The notes beneath the pieces were generated by a model that was given only the letters and a program-made list of their open reading frames with translations, ran no database searches and was not told where the DNA came from. Of a stretch of 64,000 bases of DNA, positions 16,427 to 25,182 are shown piece after piece. The position numbers were made by a program, and so were the translations under genes. This DNA is from Ignavibacteria bacterium (GTDB lineage Bacteria > Bacteroidota > Ignavibacteria > Ignavibacteriales > Ignavibacteriaceae). The stretch is from assembly GCA_017302895.1 (NCBI GenBank), contig JAFLBV010000001.1, positions 1,240,001 to 1,304,000 on the forward strand. Reading direction: 5' to 3'. Position 1 is the first letter of the stretch. Every line of letters starts with the position of its first letter.

Positions 16427-17095
16427 ATGAGCAGATATCTGCTGATTAACCTGCTAACGGTAATCTTCCCCGTGATACTTTCCTTCGAAAAGAAGATTTC
16501 ATTCTACAGGAAATTCCGTTTTTACCTGTATTCAGTACTTGTTGTAAGTCCCGTCTATCTTGTTTGGGACGCAATAGCCACCTCGAGGGGTGACTGGGGT
16601 TTCTCTCCCGAATACCTGGCGGGGGTTTACCTTTTCGGTTTACCTCTCGAAGAAATTCTCTTTTTTGTCACCGTGCCTTACTCCTGTCTCTTTATTTATG
16701 AGACAGTAAAGCTGTACATTCCTGAAAAACCTCTTCCCTTCAACAAAAATTATTATTACCTCGCGGGAGCGGTTCTGATAGTGGCAGCGGGAAACTACAG
16801 TTCGCAATATTATACTTCCACGGTTATGATTTTTTCAGCGGCATTTCTGATGGTAGCAGCAACTTTCAAGCCGGCAATCCTTCAATCCCGTGTTTACTGG
16901 TTATCAATATTGATTACCTATCTCCCTTTTCTCCTTGTGAATTACTTCCTTACAGCCCCACCTATAGTGTGGTATTCACCTGAGGCAATCTGGGGGATGC
17001 GGTTCACAACAATTCCCGTTGAAGATTTCTTTTATTCTTTTTCGATGATCTCATGGTGGTTTTTCTTTTATCTCTTGTTTAAGAAGGAGATATAG
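16427..17095 (+). CDS. Lycopene cyclase, fused CrtYc-CrtYd type
   Basis: A 222-residue membrane protein with about seven helices and two related halves. Each half holds the family's acidic motif: PLEEILFF near residue 72 and PVEDFFYS near residue 199. This is the heterodimeric-type lycopene cyclase seen fused in Bacteroidota and archaea. It would form one or two beta rings; the neighbouring cruF and crtD-like genes suggest that only one end is cyclised, giving gamma-carotene. Its stop overlaps the next GTG start by one base. Confidence 0.9.
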   Translation: MSRYLLINLLTVIFPVILSFEKKISFYRKFRFYLYSVLVVSPVYLVWDAIATSRGDWGFSPEYLAGVYLFGLPLEEILFFVTVPYSCLFIYETVKLYIPEKPLPFNKNYYYLAGAVLIVAAGNYSSQYYTSTVMIFSAAFLMVAATFKPAILQSRVYWLSILITYLPFLLVNYFLTAPPIVWYSPEAIWGMRFTTIPVEDFFYSFSMISWWFFFYLLFKKEI

Positions 17096-18618
17096 TGAAG
17101 CGGGTGGTGGTAGTCGGGGCGGGATTGGGCGGTCTCTCTGCTGCAATCCGGCTTCAGAAGGCGGGGCATCAGGTAACAATTCTTGAACAGAATAAGAAGG
17201 CAGGGGGGAAAGCCAACGAGATAGCTGAATCCGGTTTTAGATTTGATACGGGTCCCTCCCTCCTGACGATGCCTTTTGTGATTGAGCAATTGTTTCAGGA
17301 AGCAGAACTTGATGCAAATGATTACCTTGAGTTCATTCAGCCCGATGTGTTGTGCCGCTATTTTTATCCCTCCGGGAAAGTGATTGATGCCTTCAGCGAT
17401 CTCGACAGATTTATTTCAGAGCTTGCAGAGAAATTTGATTTAAAAAGGGAAGTTGTCGAATCCTATTTTGATTATTCAAAAAGGATATATGATCTTACCG
17501 CCGAACTTTTCCTTTTTAACAGTTTCAGGGAGTGGACGACATTCTTTAACAAAAAAGCTGCTCTTACTCTGTTGAATCTGCCAAAAATTGGCTCCTTCCG
17601 TACCATGCATCAGGCAAACGCTTCCTTTTTCAGCAACCCTGAAACAGTACAGCTTTTCGACAGGTACGCAACCTACAACGGATCAAATCCCTATCTTGCA
17701 CCGGCAACACTGAACATTATCCAGCATGTTGAATATGGAATTGGCGGTTACACACTTAAAGGAGGGATATACTCACTCAGCAAGGCACTTACGGAAGTTG
17801 CTTTGAAATCGGGTGTAAAGATAGAAACAAATCGAGCAGTTGATGAAATTGTACTGGCAAAAAATGATGTAAAGGGTGTATGTTGCAGGGGTAAAGTGAT
17901 AGACGACCCCAACAGGGTGGTTGGAGTAAGATGTGGTGATGAGGTATTCGAGGCTGATATTGTTGTATCAAACTCCGATGTGACGAACACTTATAAAAAA
18001 CTGTTGAACGATTCGCAGGTACGCGCTGCAAGGAAATATTACAAAACCGAACCATCCTCCTCTGCTCTGGTTTTTTACTGGGGTGTGAAAGGGGAACATG
18101 CTGAACTGAAAATGCACAACATTCTCTTTTCGGATGATTATAAAAAAGAGTTTGACGAGATTTTTGAATCCGGAAAGGCTCCTGAAGACCCGACTATATA
18201 TATCTACATTTCATCCAGAGTGAATGAAGATGACGCACCTGAAGGATTCGAGAACTGGTTTGTAATGATTAACATGCCCCCCGCCACTTCAAAAGATTAC
18301 TACGACATTAACTCAATCAAAGAGAGCATAATCAACAAAATTAAAAAGATGCTGAAGATTGATTTGAATGAACAAATAGTTTTTGAGAGAGTTCTCACGC
18401 CTGAAATGATAGAGGAAAAGACCTCATCGGTTTACGGCAGTTTGTATGGCATCTCCTCAAACAACAAGTACGCTGCTTTTTTGAGGCAGGATAACAAGTC
18501 GAAAGAGTATAGCGGGCTTTATTTTTGCGGAGGGAGTGCTCATCCCGGTGGGGGTATTCCTTTGGTCATTCTCTCGGGTAAAATAGTGTCGGAACTTGTG
18601 GCAAAATATGAAAAGTGA
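17095..18618 (+). CDS. crtD: CrtD-like carotenoid 3,4-desaturase
   Basis: A 507-residue CrtI-family flavoprotein starting at GTG after AAGAAGGAG. FAD motif VVVVGAGLGGLSAAIRL, then FDTGPSLLTMP. The block FDRYATYNGSNPYLAPATLN and GGYTLKGGIYSLSKAL resembles CrtD (3,4-desaturase of hydroxylated acyclic ends) rather than phytoene desaturase, which is already encoded by crtI. It would introduce the 3',4' double bond on the open end of the carotenoid. C-terminal FAD contact: LYFCGGSAHPGGGIPLVILS. Confidence 0.82.
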   Translation: MKRVVVVGAGLGGLSAAIRLQKAGHQVTILEQNKKAGGKANEIAESGFRFDTGPSLLTMPFVIEQLFQEAELDANDYLEFIQPDVLCRYFYPSGKVIDAFSDLDRFISELAEKFDLKREVVESYFDYSKRIYDLTAELFLFNSFREWTTFFNKKAALTLLNLPKIGSFRTMHQANASFFSNPETVQLFDRYATYNGSNPYLAPATLNIIQHVEYGIGGYTLKGGIYSLSKALTEVALKSGVKIETNRAVDEIVLAKNDVKGVCCRGKVIDDPNRVVGVRCGDEVFEADIVVSNSDVTNTYKKLLNDSQVRAARKYYKTEPSSSALVFYWGVKGEHAELKMHNILFSDDYKKEFDEIFESGKAPEDPTIYIYISSRVNEDDAPEGFENWFVMINMPPATSKDYYDINSIKESIINKIKKMLKIDLNEQIVFERVLTPEMIEEKTSSVYGSLYGISSNNKYAAFLRQDNKSKEYSGLYFCGGSAHPGGGIPLVILSGKIVSELVAKYEK

Positions 18619-18632
18619 GAGGGTGTAATCAG

Positions 18633-19292
18633 ATGATAAAGGCTGACAAAAAACCGTGGTTCGACCTTCTTTTCACTTTCTATCTCGAACGATTGATGAA
18701 GAAGCACTTCTCTCACTTTTATGTCACGAATGAATTTCCCGAAGTCAAAGATGATGTATCAGTAACCTTCGCACCTAATCATTTTTCATGGTGGGACGGT
18801 TTTTTCATTCAGAAGATACAGAGAGAATTTCTCCCGAACAGGAATTTCCATATTTTAATGCTCTCGGAGCAGTTGAGGGTTTACCGGTTTTTTAACTGGA
18901 TGGGGGCGTATGGAATCGATCTTAACGATACAAAAAGCATCATTAAAACAGTTAAATATACCAGAGAGCTTCTTTCGGACAGTAAAAATCTGACAGTAAT
19001 CTATCCTCAGGGAGAAATTCAACCGTATGATTTGCGTCCATTGAATCTGAAAGCGGGGATATCGAAATTTGTGGGGGGGACTGGCGACCGCTCCGTGGTT
19101 ATTCCCGTTGCCTTCAAGGTGCAGTATGAGGAGGATAAACTTCCTGCACTATATTGTTCGTTTGGAAATCCGGTTCCTGCCTCGAAAGTTGAAAAGGATT
19201 TTACATTTTTTGAAACGGCATTTATGGAAAATCTTGGAGAACTTAATGCCAAGGCAGCGTCCAAATCATTTGTAAGGGATATCTTCAAGTGA
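18633..19292 (+). CDS. PlsC-like acyltransferase, probable carotenoid-glycoside acylase
   Basis: About 219 residues from ATG 18633, which sits nine bases after GAGAGGG; an upstream GTG at 18615 overlaps the previous stop and is less likely. The catalytic NHxxxxD motif reads APNHFSWWDGFF, and the second block is VIYPQGEIQP. The family transfers acyl chains to glycerol phosphates. In this operon, beside a glycosyltransferase and before cruF, acylation of the sugar on a carotenoid glycoside (as in salinixanthin) is the better inference. Confidence 0.85.
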   Translation: MIKADKKPWFDLLFTFYLERLMKKHFSHFYVTNEFPEVKDDVSVTFAPNHFSWWDGFFIQKIQREFLPNRNFHILMLSEQLRVYRFFNWMGAYGIDLNDTKSIIKTVKYTRELLSDSKNLTVIYPQGEIQPYDLRPLNLKAGISKFVGGTGDRSVVIPVAFKVQYEEDKLPALYCSFGNPVPASKVEKDFTFFETAFMENLGELNAKAASKSFVRDIFK

Positions 19293-20404
19293 TGATTGAA
19301 TTGATACTTTTCTCAGTCATCACCGGTTTTGCTTTCATCACCTTCTGTGTGAGTTTATATAATTTGCTGACGGCACCTGTTCCCGGCAAAAATCTTGGTA
19401 GTCCGGAAAATAATGAGTCGCTCCCGTTTCTCTCGATTTTGATTCCTGCCCGGAATGAAGAGGAGAATATTGCAACATGCGTAAGAAACTGCCTGAACCA
19501 AAATCATCGAAACATTGAGGTCATAGTGCTCGATGACAATTCTGAAGACAGGACTGGTGAAATTGTTGAAGAAATTGCTGCGGAAGACGACAGGGTGAAA
19601 CTTCTTCGAGGGGAGCCTTTACCGAAGGGATGGCTTGGTAAAAATTGGGCTTGTCATCAGCTTTCAGAGGAAGCCAAAGGGGAATATCTGTTGTTTATCG
19701 ATGCTGATGTCATTCTGAGGGAAGATGCAGCAGCAATTGCATTGAATACGCTGAAAAAGTTTAACCTGTCGATGTTTTCGGTTTTCCCGACTCAGTTATT
19801 GAACAGCTTTGGTTCCGCTCTTGTTATACCTTTAATGAACTGGCTCCTTCTGAATTTCTTACCTTTGAAGCAAGTTTACAAATCGAAATCGCCAAAGTTT
19901 GTGGCTGCAAACGGCCAGTTTATTATGATGACACGGATCGCCTACGCAGCAACAGGTGGTCACTCCGCAGTCCGCGACAAAGTGGTGGAGGATATGGAGC
20001 TTTCGCGTCTGATAAAACGCTCGGGAATGAGGATGATGACAGCACTGGGAGGCGAGGTTATAAGGTGCAGGATGTACTCAGGATTTTTATCCTCAATCAG
20101 GGGATTTACAAAGAATTTTTATGCGGGTTTCGATATTCCGGCGGTACTTTTTGTTATCATGATCACATTTTTTGTACTTGTGTACCTTGTGCCGTTCGTG
20201 TTTGTGTTCTTCAATACAATCTGGGTGGCACCCGTTTTATTAACTTTGTTCTCAAGATGGTTTACCGGTCGAATAAGCAATTCAAATCCGGTTGTCGAAG
20301 TTTTATGTCACCCGATTCAAATGATTATTATGTATTTTACGGGTTGGCGTTCTCTTTATTTCACGAAAACAGGCATTATTGAATGGAAAGGCAGAACTTT
20401 ATAA
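19289..20404 (+). CDS. Family 2 glycosyltransferase, CruG/CrtQ-like
   Basis: A 371-residue membrane-bound GT2 enzyme. One N-terminal helix precedes the domain start FLSILIPARNEEENIATCV, with DDNSEDRTGEI, the metal site LLFIDADVIL and, later, VVEDMELSRLIKR. Three C-terminal helices follow. The overall plan matches the carotenoid glycosyltransferases CruG and CrtQ. It would attach a hexose to the hydroxyl made by CruF. It overlaps the acyltransferase by four bases and cruF by 22 bases. Confidence 0.87.
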   Translation: MMIELILFSVITGFAFITFCVSLYNLLTAPVPGKNLGSPENNESLPFLSILIPARNEEENIATCVRNCLNQNHRNIEVIVLDDNSEDRTGEIVEEIAAEDDRVKLLRGEPLPKGWLGKNWACHQLSEEAKGEYLLFIDADVILREDAAAIALNTLKKFNLSMFSVFPTQLLNSFGSALVIPLMNWLLLNFLPLKQVYKSKSPKFVAANGQFIMMTRIAYAATGGHSAVRDKVVEDMELSRLIKRSGMRMMTALGGEVIRCRMYSGFLSSIRGFTKNFYAGFDIPAVLFVIMITFFVLVYLVPFVFVFFNTIWVAPVLLTLFSRWFTGRISNSNPVVEVLCHPIQMIIMYFTGWRSLYFTKTGIIEWKGRTL

Positions 20405-21033
20405 AGAAATACGGCGGAGCGATATTGCTCGCCCTTTTCTATTCTGTTGGAATTCTCGGGCACTCCCTCGAGAATTTTCTGCCATTGATGAAAGACCTTA
20501 CCCCCATTACACTTTTTCTTTCCGTCGCTTTTGTCATATATTTGACCAGGAGTGACTGGAATAAAAAAGTAATAATATGGGCGGTTGCAACATTTGTTCT
20601 CACATTTTCTCTTGAAGTTATTGGTGTATCAACAGGAGCCGTATTTGGCAACTACACCTACGGTGACACACTTGGACCAAAACTTTTTGGAGTTCCTGTT
20701 ATCATTGGAATTAACTGGGTTATGATCATTTATGCGATAGTTTCTGCACTCACAAAAGCGACGGCAAATGTTGCAGCACTGGTGTTTTTGGCGGCAACAG
20801 CAACCGTGGCGTTTGACTTTGTAATGGAGCCGGTCGCGATGCATCTTGGATACTGGAATTGGATGAACGACAAGATACCGTTTCAAAATTACATAGCCTG
20901 GTTTGTAATTGCGGCTGTCAGTGCTCTCGGATTTTTTTTCCTGAAACAAAAGCCAAAGCACGATCTACCTATATTCCTTGTTCTTATTCAGTTTCTTTTC
21001 TTCCTGATGCTTGAAATGATTCTGGTAAGATAA
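20383..21033 (+). CDS. cruF: Carotenoid 1,2-hydratase CruF
   Basis: A 216-residue protein with about seven membrane helices, of the CruF/DUF422 family that hydrates the psi end of gamma-carotene or of bisanhydrobacterioruberin. Diagnostic words are SLEVIGVSTGAVFGNYTYG, LGPKLFGVPVIIGINWV, DFVMEPVAMHLGYWNW and IPFQNYIAWF. The start lies inside the glycosyltransferase 3' end, and the stop is directly followed by the crtW ATG. Confidence 0.9.
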   Translation: MERQNFIKKYGGAILLALFYSVGILGHSLENFLPLMKDLTPITLFLSVAFVIYLTRSDWNKKVIIWAVATFVLTFSLEVIGVSTGAVFGNYTYGDTLGPKLFGVPVIIGINWVMIIYAIVSALTKATANVAALVFLAATATVAFDFVMEPVAMHLGYWNWMNDKIPFQNYIAWFVIAAVSALGFFFLKQKPKHDLPIFLVLIQFLFFLMLEMILVR

Positions 21034-21753
21034 ATGTCGAATAAAGGAATTGCCGTTGCCTTCCTCATTATTTCATTATGGGGATCACATCTTTTTTACA
21101 TTCTGAACTACACAACTCCCGATCCATTATCTCCGTTATTCTATCTACACATCATTATCCAGTCGTATCTCTATACGGGATTGTTCATAACTGGTCATGA
21201 CGCAATGCACGGGACGGTGAGCAGCAACAAACTGATCAACAAAATAACCGGCTATCTGGCAACATTTCTCTTTGCGGGGATGTCGTATAATCGTTTGATA
21301 ACGCACCATTTCGACCATCACCGGTTTCCCGGGACCGATCGGGATCCCGATTTTAATGTGAAATCACAGAATTTTTGGGTGTGGTGGGTTACATTTATGA
21401 TCAGATATACTACGATATGGCAAATAATCGTGATGGCAGCCGGATACAATATTCTCAAGTTATGGTTTTCAGAGGCTGCTATTATATTGTTTTGGGTATT
21501 GCCTGCATTTCTGGGGACACTTCAACTTTTTTATTTTGGTACCTATCTTCCGCATAAATATCCACATACGGAAGAGATGAAACCGCACAACGCAAGATCA
21601 CAGGTTAAAAACCATATTCTTGCTATGCTCAGTTGCTATTTTTTTGGATATCACTATGAGCACCACAGTTATCCCGCAGTACCATGGTGGAGACTCTATA
21701 AAATAAGAGAAAAAGGACTCTCAAAAGAAGAGATTCTCAGCCACAGACATTAA
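21034..21753 (+). CDS. crtW: Beta-carotene ketolase CrtW
   Basis: A 239-residue membrane di-iron oxygenase that puts a 4-keto group on beta rings. The histidine clusters are all present: GHDAMHGTV, HHFDHHRFPGTDRDPDF and YHYEHHSYPAVPWW. LQLFYFGTYLPHK is the CrtW signature that separates it from fatty-acid desaturases and CrtZ. It is the last gene of the operon, with no gap after cruF. Confidence 0.92.
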   Translation: MSNKGIAVAFLIISLWGSHLFYILNYTTPDPLSPLFYLHIIIQSYLYTGLFITGHDAMHGTVSSNKLINKITGYLATFLFAGMSYNRLITHHFDHHRFPGTDRDPDFNVKSQNFWVWWVTFMIRYTTIWQIIVMAAGYNILKLWFSEAAIILFWVLPAFLGTLQLFYFGTYLPHKYPHTEEMKPHNARSQVKNHILAMLSCYFFGYHYEHHSYPAVPWWRLYKIREKGLSKEEILSHRH

Positions 21754-21765
21754 TCTGAAATTATC

Positions 21766-21780
21766 GATCTTTCGAAGATC
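21766..21780. terminator. Hairpin between convergent crtW and aldo/keto reductase genes
   Basis: GATCTT-TCG-AAGATC is a perfect 6-bp stem in the 25-base gap between two convergent stop codons. There is no T-run on either side, so terminator function is only suggested by position. Confidence 0.4.
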
Positions 21781-23215
21781 ACCTCTCCATAAACCAAAAT
21801 GCTTCGGGTTCCGGGATCGGAATCTCATCTGAAATTGATAGAACCTCATCCACATAAGCCGGCTGCCTCATGCCAACCAGAACTGAAGAGACATACGGGA
21901 GTGATGCAGTCATGACGAGTGCCTTGCTGCCGAGCGAAATACCTCTCAGATTCTGTGGCAGGTAGTTATTCAACATACCATGAAGTTTCATGTTGTTCAT
22001 GTTATACTTTGCAATAACTATTGTATTAAGGATATGGAGAAACTTCCTCATTTCGGAAAGGAAGTTTTGTGCGAGTTCCGCGACGATTGGAGGCATTGAT
22101 TCATTTTCGATCACGGTTGATTTAATGATTCTAACCCTGGGATTTATGTAAAACTCTATAAGGTCGTTCAATGAAACGGGATTATCGAGGTCATCGAAAT
22201 TTTTCATCAGGAATTTTGCCATGCCGAAGGAGTCCTTCAGATCAAGATACTTGTCGTATCCTGTGCGCGTCAGCCTTTTAACTTCATGGTAAATGTTTTC
22301 GGCGAGTGTATCCACATTTCTGAAACAACTCTGAAGGTCTTTAATATTGTAACTGCCGTCCATGCTGAAGTCTGTTAGTCTTTCAATCCTGTTGTTCACA
22401 ATTGCATTGAGGGGTCTGTTGATGACCACACCGAGCTCATGTTTTGCAGCGAGTTTGATAACGCTTTTCCCGTTTTCTGCCTGATTTACCAGAGTCAGGC
22501 CATCTTTTTCAGTCAGATTCAAGGGAAGCTGAATAACAGAGACGCCGGCATCATTTTTCCCGGCCGGAGAGATTTTTAGAATTTCTTCGAGTGAAGTGAA
22601 GTGGCGATGGAAACTCTGTTGTCCGAAGGTGTTGGAAGAGATGCCATAACTTCTGATCCTGCCGGCTTTAATTTCTTCCTCAAGATGCTCAAAGGCTGCT
22701 CTTAGTCTTCCGTAATATTCTTTGCGGAGTTTGCTTTGGTCTCTCTCGGTGGAGTACATCAGGAAGTATTCAGGGTTATGCAGAAAGAAGATGTCGAGAT
22801 AACCACAGTCGAGTCGTTTAAGCGATTCCGTGATCTGATCCTTTAGAAATTCAGGATGAATGCAATGTTTCAGGTCGGGAGAACAATTGATTATCTCGGG
22901 ATAAGGTGTGCCCTTTGCTTCCCTTCGTTTGAGGTTATCGAGATTTTTCCCCTGGATGTAACCTGCTTTGGAAGAAATTACAAAATTGGCTCTTTTTGAA
23001 TCGGAAGACTCTTCCATGTCCTTTAGGACTTCGCCAATCAGAAGTTCGCTGTTTCCATCGGAATAATTTGTCGAAGTATCTATAAAATTGATACCGGAGA
23101 CGAGAGCTTTTCTTAAGGCTTCTGCGTGTGAACGGACTCTTTTATCAATCCGGTACCCGCCAAACCCAAAAACCGGGACTTCAATGCCGGTTTTTCCTAA
23201 TTTTCTCTTCTGCAT
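21779..23215 (-). CDS. Aldo/keto reductase with C-terminal extension
   Basis: A 478-residue protein, about 150 longer than a standard aldo/keto reductase. The barrel starts KRKLGKTGIEVPVFGFGGYR. The catalytic set is visible: Asp and Tyr in FIDTSTNYSDGNSELLIG, Lys in VISSKAGYI and His in IFFLHNPEYFL. The region from about residue 290 to 430 is an extra alpha-helical insertion before the final ALVMTASLPYVSSVLVGMRQP block, which holds the cofactor-binding end. Substrate is unknown. It is convergent with the carotenoid operon. Confidence 0.87.
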   Translation of the reverse strand: MQKRKLGKTGIEVPVFGFGGYRIDKRVRSHAEALRKALVSGINFIDTSTNYSDGNSELLIGEVLKDMEESSDSKRANFVISSKAGYIQGKNLDNLKRREAKGTPYPEIINCSPDLKHCIHPEFLKDQITESLKRLDCGYLDIFFLHNPEYFLMYSTERDQSKLRKEYYGRLRAAFEHLEEEIKAGRIRSYGISSNTFGQQSFHRHFTSLEEILKISPAGKNDAGVSVIQLPLNLTEKDGLTLVNQAENGKSVIKLAAKHELGVVINRPLNAIVNNRIERLTDFSMDGSYNIKDLQSCFRNVDTLAENIYHEVKRLTRTGYDKYLDLKDSFGMAKFLMKNFDDLDNPVSLNDLIEFYINPRVRIIKSTVIENESMPPIVAELAQNFLSEMRKFLHILNTIVIAKYNMNNMKLHGMLNNYLPQNLRGISLGSKALVMTASLPYVSSVLVGMRQPAYVDEVLSISDEIPIPEPEAFWFMER

Positions 23216-23247
23216 GTCTTTTCCTTATACGAGCAATTATTGGAATT

Positions 23248-23255
23248 CAAATATA
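23248..23255 (-). promoter_or_regulatory. Candidate TAnnTTTG promoter box
   Basis: TATATTTG on the minus strand, 32 bases before the aldo/keto reductase ATG. No -33 TTG at the expected spacing. Confidence 0.35.
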
Positions 23256-23327
23256 ATAAATTATTTGCTAATAATTGATTTTCAACAGGTGATGAAATTT
23301 TACATTAAAGACACATCCTGATTGAAT

Positions 23328-23335
23328 TAAATTTG
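23328..23335 (+). promoter_or_regulatory. Candidate TAnnTTTG promoter box
   Basis: TAAATTTG lies 34 bases before the ATG at 23370. Box only; the -33 region is not recognisable. Confidence 0.35.
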
Positions 23336-23369
23336 CGGGTGAAGATACAATAACTATTTATGAGCGCCG

Positions 23370-23834
23370 ATGATACCGAGATACCTCGCAATAATATTAT
23401 TTTTAGTTACCATGCCATCGTTCGGGCAATATTTGTCGTATGGAGAGATGACGAAATTACTCGATTTCAAAAGCGATACTTCCCTTATCAAAAGTGAGAT
23501 GGCGGGTAAAGGGTTCTATTTGAATACAGATGACAGCGATTCAAACGGATTCCGGCTTGTTTTCGAGTCACCTCTCGAAAGCGATGACTATTTTGTAGGA
23601 GTGTTTCAGGATCTCAAAAACGACATGTACACAGTGATTGAGTACACAAAGAACCACATCAGATGGGAGGCGTATATTACTGCCTCAAAAGAGAATGGTT
23701 ATATCTTTTCAGGGATGAAAAATCCCGCAGAGGGGACTACATACTTTACCTACATGAAAGATGAAATGTTGATGGGACTCTTGGTAAGAAGAGATTCCGA
23801 GGGAACGAAGTATCAGTTTTCCTTTACCCGGTAA
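23370..23834 (+). CDS. Small exported protein, unknown function
   Basis: 154 residues with a signal peptide ending near residue 19 (MPSFGQYLS). The mature part is short, rich in acidic and aromatic residues, and looks beta-stranded (GFRLVFESPL, YTVIEYTKNHIRWEAYI, TTYFTYMKDEMLMGLLV). No cysteine or catalytic motif is seen. Its 3' end overlaps the convergent GIY-YIG gene by 22 bases. I do not recognise the family. Confidence 0.72.
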   Translation: MIPRYLAIILFLVTMPSFGQYLSYGEMTKLLDFKSDTSLIKSEMAGKGFYLNTDDSDSNGFRLVFESPLESDDYFVGVFQDLKNDMYTVIEYTKNHIRWEAYITASKENGYIFSGMKNPAEGTTYFTYMKDEMLMGLLVRRDSEGTKYQFSFTR

Positions 23835-24226
23835 AACAGGTGTGCAGGACAGCCGCAACCTGAGGAACCAAATCCGGGTAGAGGCACATCAAATTCTTTG
23901 GAAAGTTTTAATGCCAGTTCGTGTTCATATTCTTTGTGTACCACAAACACCGTTATTTTCTTCACGGGAGCATGTTGTCTTAAGTAATCAATATGCCAAT
24001 GTGGTTTTGGAGCAGGCCTGAGATGGTGACTAAGCCTTCCTCTTAAACCGCCGGGACCGTAGGCACTTCCGACATAAATATATATTCCCTTCTTGAACAG
24101 GATACTCCCCCGTTTACCCGCCTCAATATATCGGGCGGCCGAAAGCTCCAGTTCAAGAAGGTAGATTCCTTTGGTGTCCGGTAAATTATTTTTTTCGAAG
24201 GGAGGATCGAAGATTAATTTATTCAA
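23813..24226 (-). CDS. GIY-YIG nuclease family protein (DUF123)
   Basis: A 137-residue protein of the DUF123 branch of GIY-YIG endonucleases. The name-giving strands appear as KGIYLLELEL and KGIYIYVGSAYGPGGLRGRLSHHLR, with WHIDYLRQHA after them. The conserved C-terminal cysteine/histidine group is GFGSSGCGCPAHLFY. These stand-alone proteins are thought to act on DNA, but no substrate is known. It starts 17 bases after the CDF transporter gene and could be co-transcribed with it. Confidence 0.88.
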   Translation of the reverse strand: MNKLIFDPPFEKNNLPDTKGIYLLELELSAARYIEAGKRGSILFKKGIYIYVGSAYGPGGLRGRLSHHLRPAPKPHWHIDYLRQHAPVKKITVFVVHKEYEHELALKLSKEFDVPLPGFGSSGCGCPAHLFYRVKEN

Positions 24227-24243
24227 ATCAGAATATTCAGATA

Positions 24244-25158
24244 TCAGATCATTGATTTGTTTTCACACTTGTTGCATTCAAATTGTAGCGTAGTGTGGTT
24301 TATTCCAAACTTTTCGTGCAGGAGGTGTTCGATTTCCTTCTGCATTTCCGTGGACTCACTGACCGTCATATCATTTACTTCGATGTGAGCCTCAAAATGT
24401 GTATCATGATCGTTAAGTCTCCAGATATGGACATGATGAATATTTGATACGGAAGGCAATCCCTCTAGAACACTTTTAATTTCAGTAATATTAATATCGG
24501 CAGGGGACGACATCATCACCATGTCCACGGCTTCTTTCACGATTTTGAAAGTTTCATTCAGAATATACAGTGAAATAAGTATGGTTAATACCGGGTCGAT
24601 CCAGTAAACCTGATAAAAGATGATAAATACTGCGCCAATAATCACAGCCACACTTGAAATTGTATCGCTTAGAAGATGGAAGTATGCAGAGCGGATGTTT
24701 ATATTATCCTTTGAACCGGCTTTTAGAAGCAGAATACCGACGAAGTTTGCAACCAGTCCGACAGAAGCCACGATCAGCATCAGGGTGCCCTTTATCGGTT
24801 CAGGATTTCCGAACCTCTCAATTGCCTCCTTTATCAGGAAAAAACTGATGATTATCAAAGTACTCGCATTGAAAATTGCAGCCAGCACTTCCGCCCTTTT
24901 CATCCCAAAAGTGTATTTAAACGATTTTGGTCTCTTGCTCAGTTTCATTGCAATAAGAGTAATGACAATGGCGATGCCATCGCTTAGATTATGCAGAGCA
25001 TCAGACAGGAGGGCAAGGCTTCCCGAAATAATACCACCGGCAACCTGTACAATCGTAATAAGGAAATTCAATCCGATGGTAATGAAAAGATTTTTCTCGG
25101 ATGTGGTACCTGCCGAACCGTGGTGGTGGGAATGGTTATGCGAGTGATTATGCGACAT
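24244..25158 (-). CDS. Cation diffusion facilitator transporter
   Basis: A 304-residue inner-membrane metal/H+ antiporter (CzcD/ZitB type), most likely exporting zinc, cadmium or cobalt. A histidine-rich N-terminus (HNHSHNHSHHHG) is followed by six helices. Metal sites are SDALHNLSDG in helix 2 and HLLSDTIS in helix 5. The cytoplasmic C-terminal domain begins near VSNIHHVHIWRLNDHDTHFEAH. It is 24 bases downstream of acr3 and may be the last resistance gene of the ars unit. Confidence 0.93.
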   Translation of the reverse strand: MSHNHSHNHSHHHGSAGTTSEKNLFITIGLNFLITIVQVAGGIISGSLALLSDALHNLSDGIAIVITLIAMKLSKRPKSFKYTFGMKRAEVLAAIFNASTLIIISFFLIKEAIERFGNPEPIKGTLMLIVASVGLVANFVGILLLKAGSKDNINIRSAYFHLLSDTISSVAVIIGAVFIIFYQVYWIDPVLTILISLYILNETFKIVKEAVDMVMMSSPADINITEIKSVLEGLPSVSNIHHVHIWRLNDHDTHFEAHIEVNDMTVSESTEMQKEIEHLLHEKFGINHTTLQFECNKCENKSMI

Positions 25159-25182
25159 TCTGTAATCTCCATCAACAAAAAA

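Noticed and set aside
24620..25147. 175-residue plus-strand open frame
   Set aside because: Mirror frame of the CDF transporter helices.
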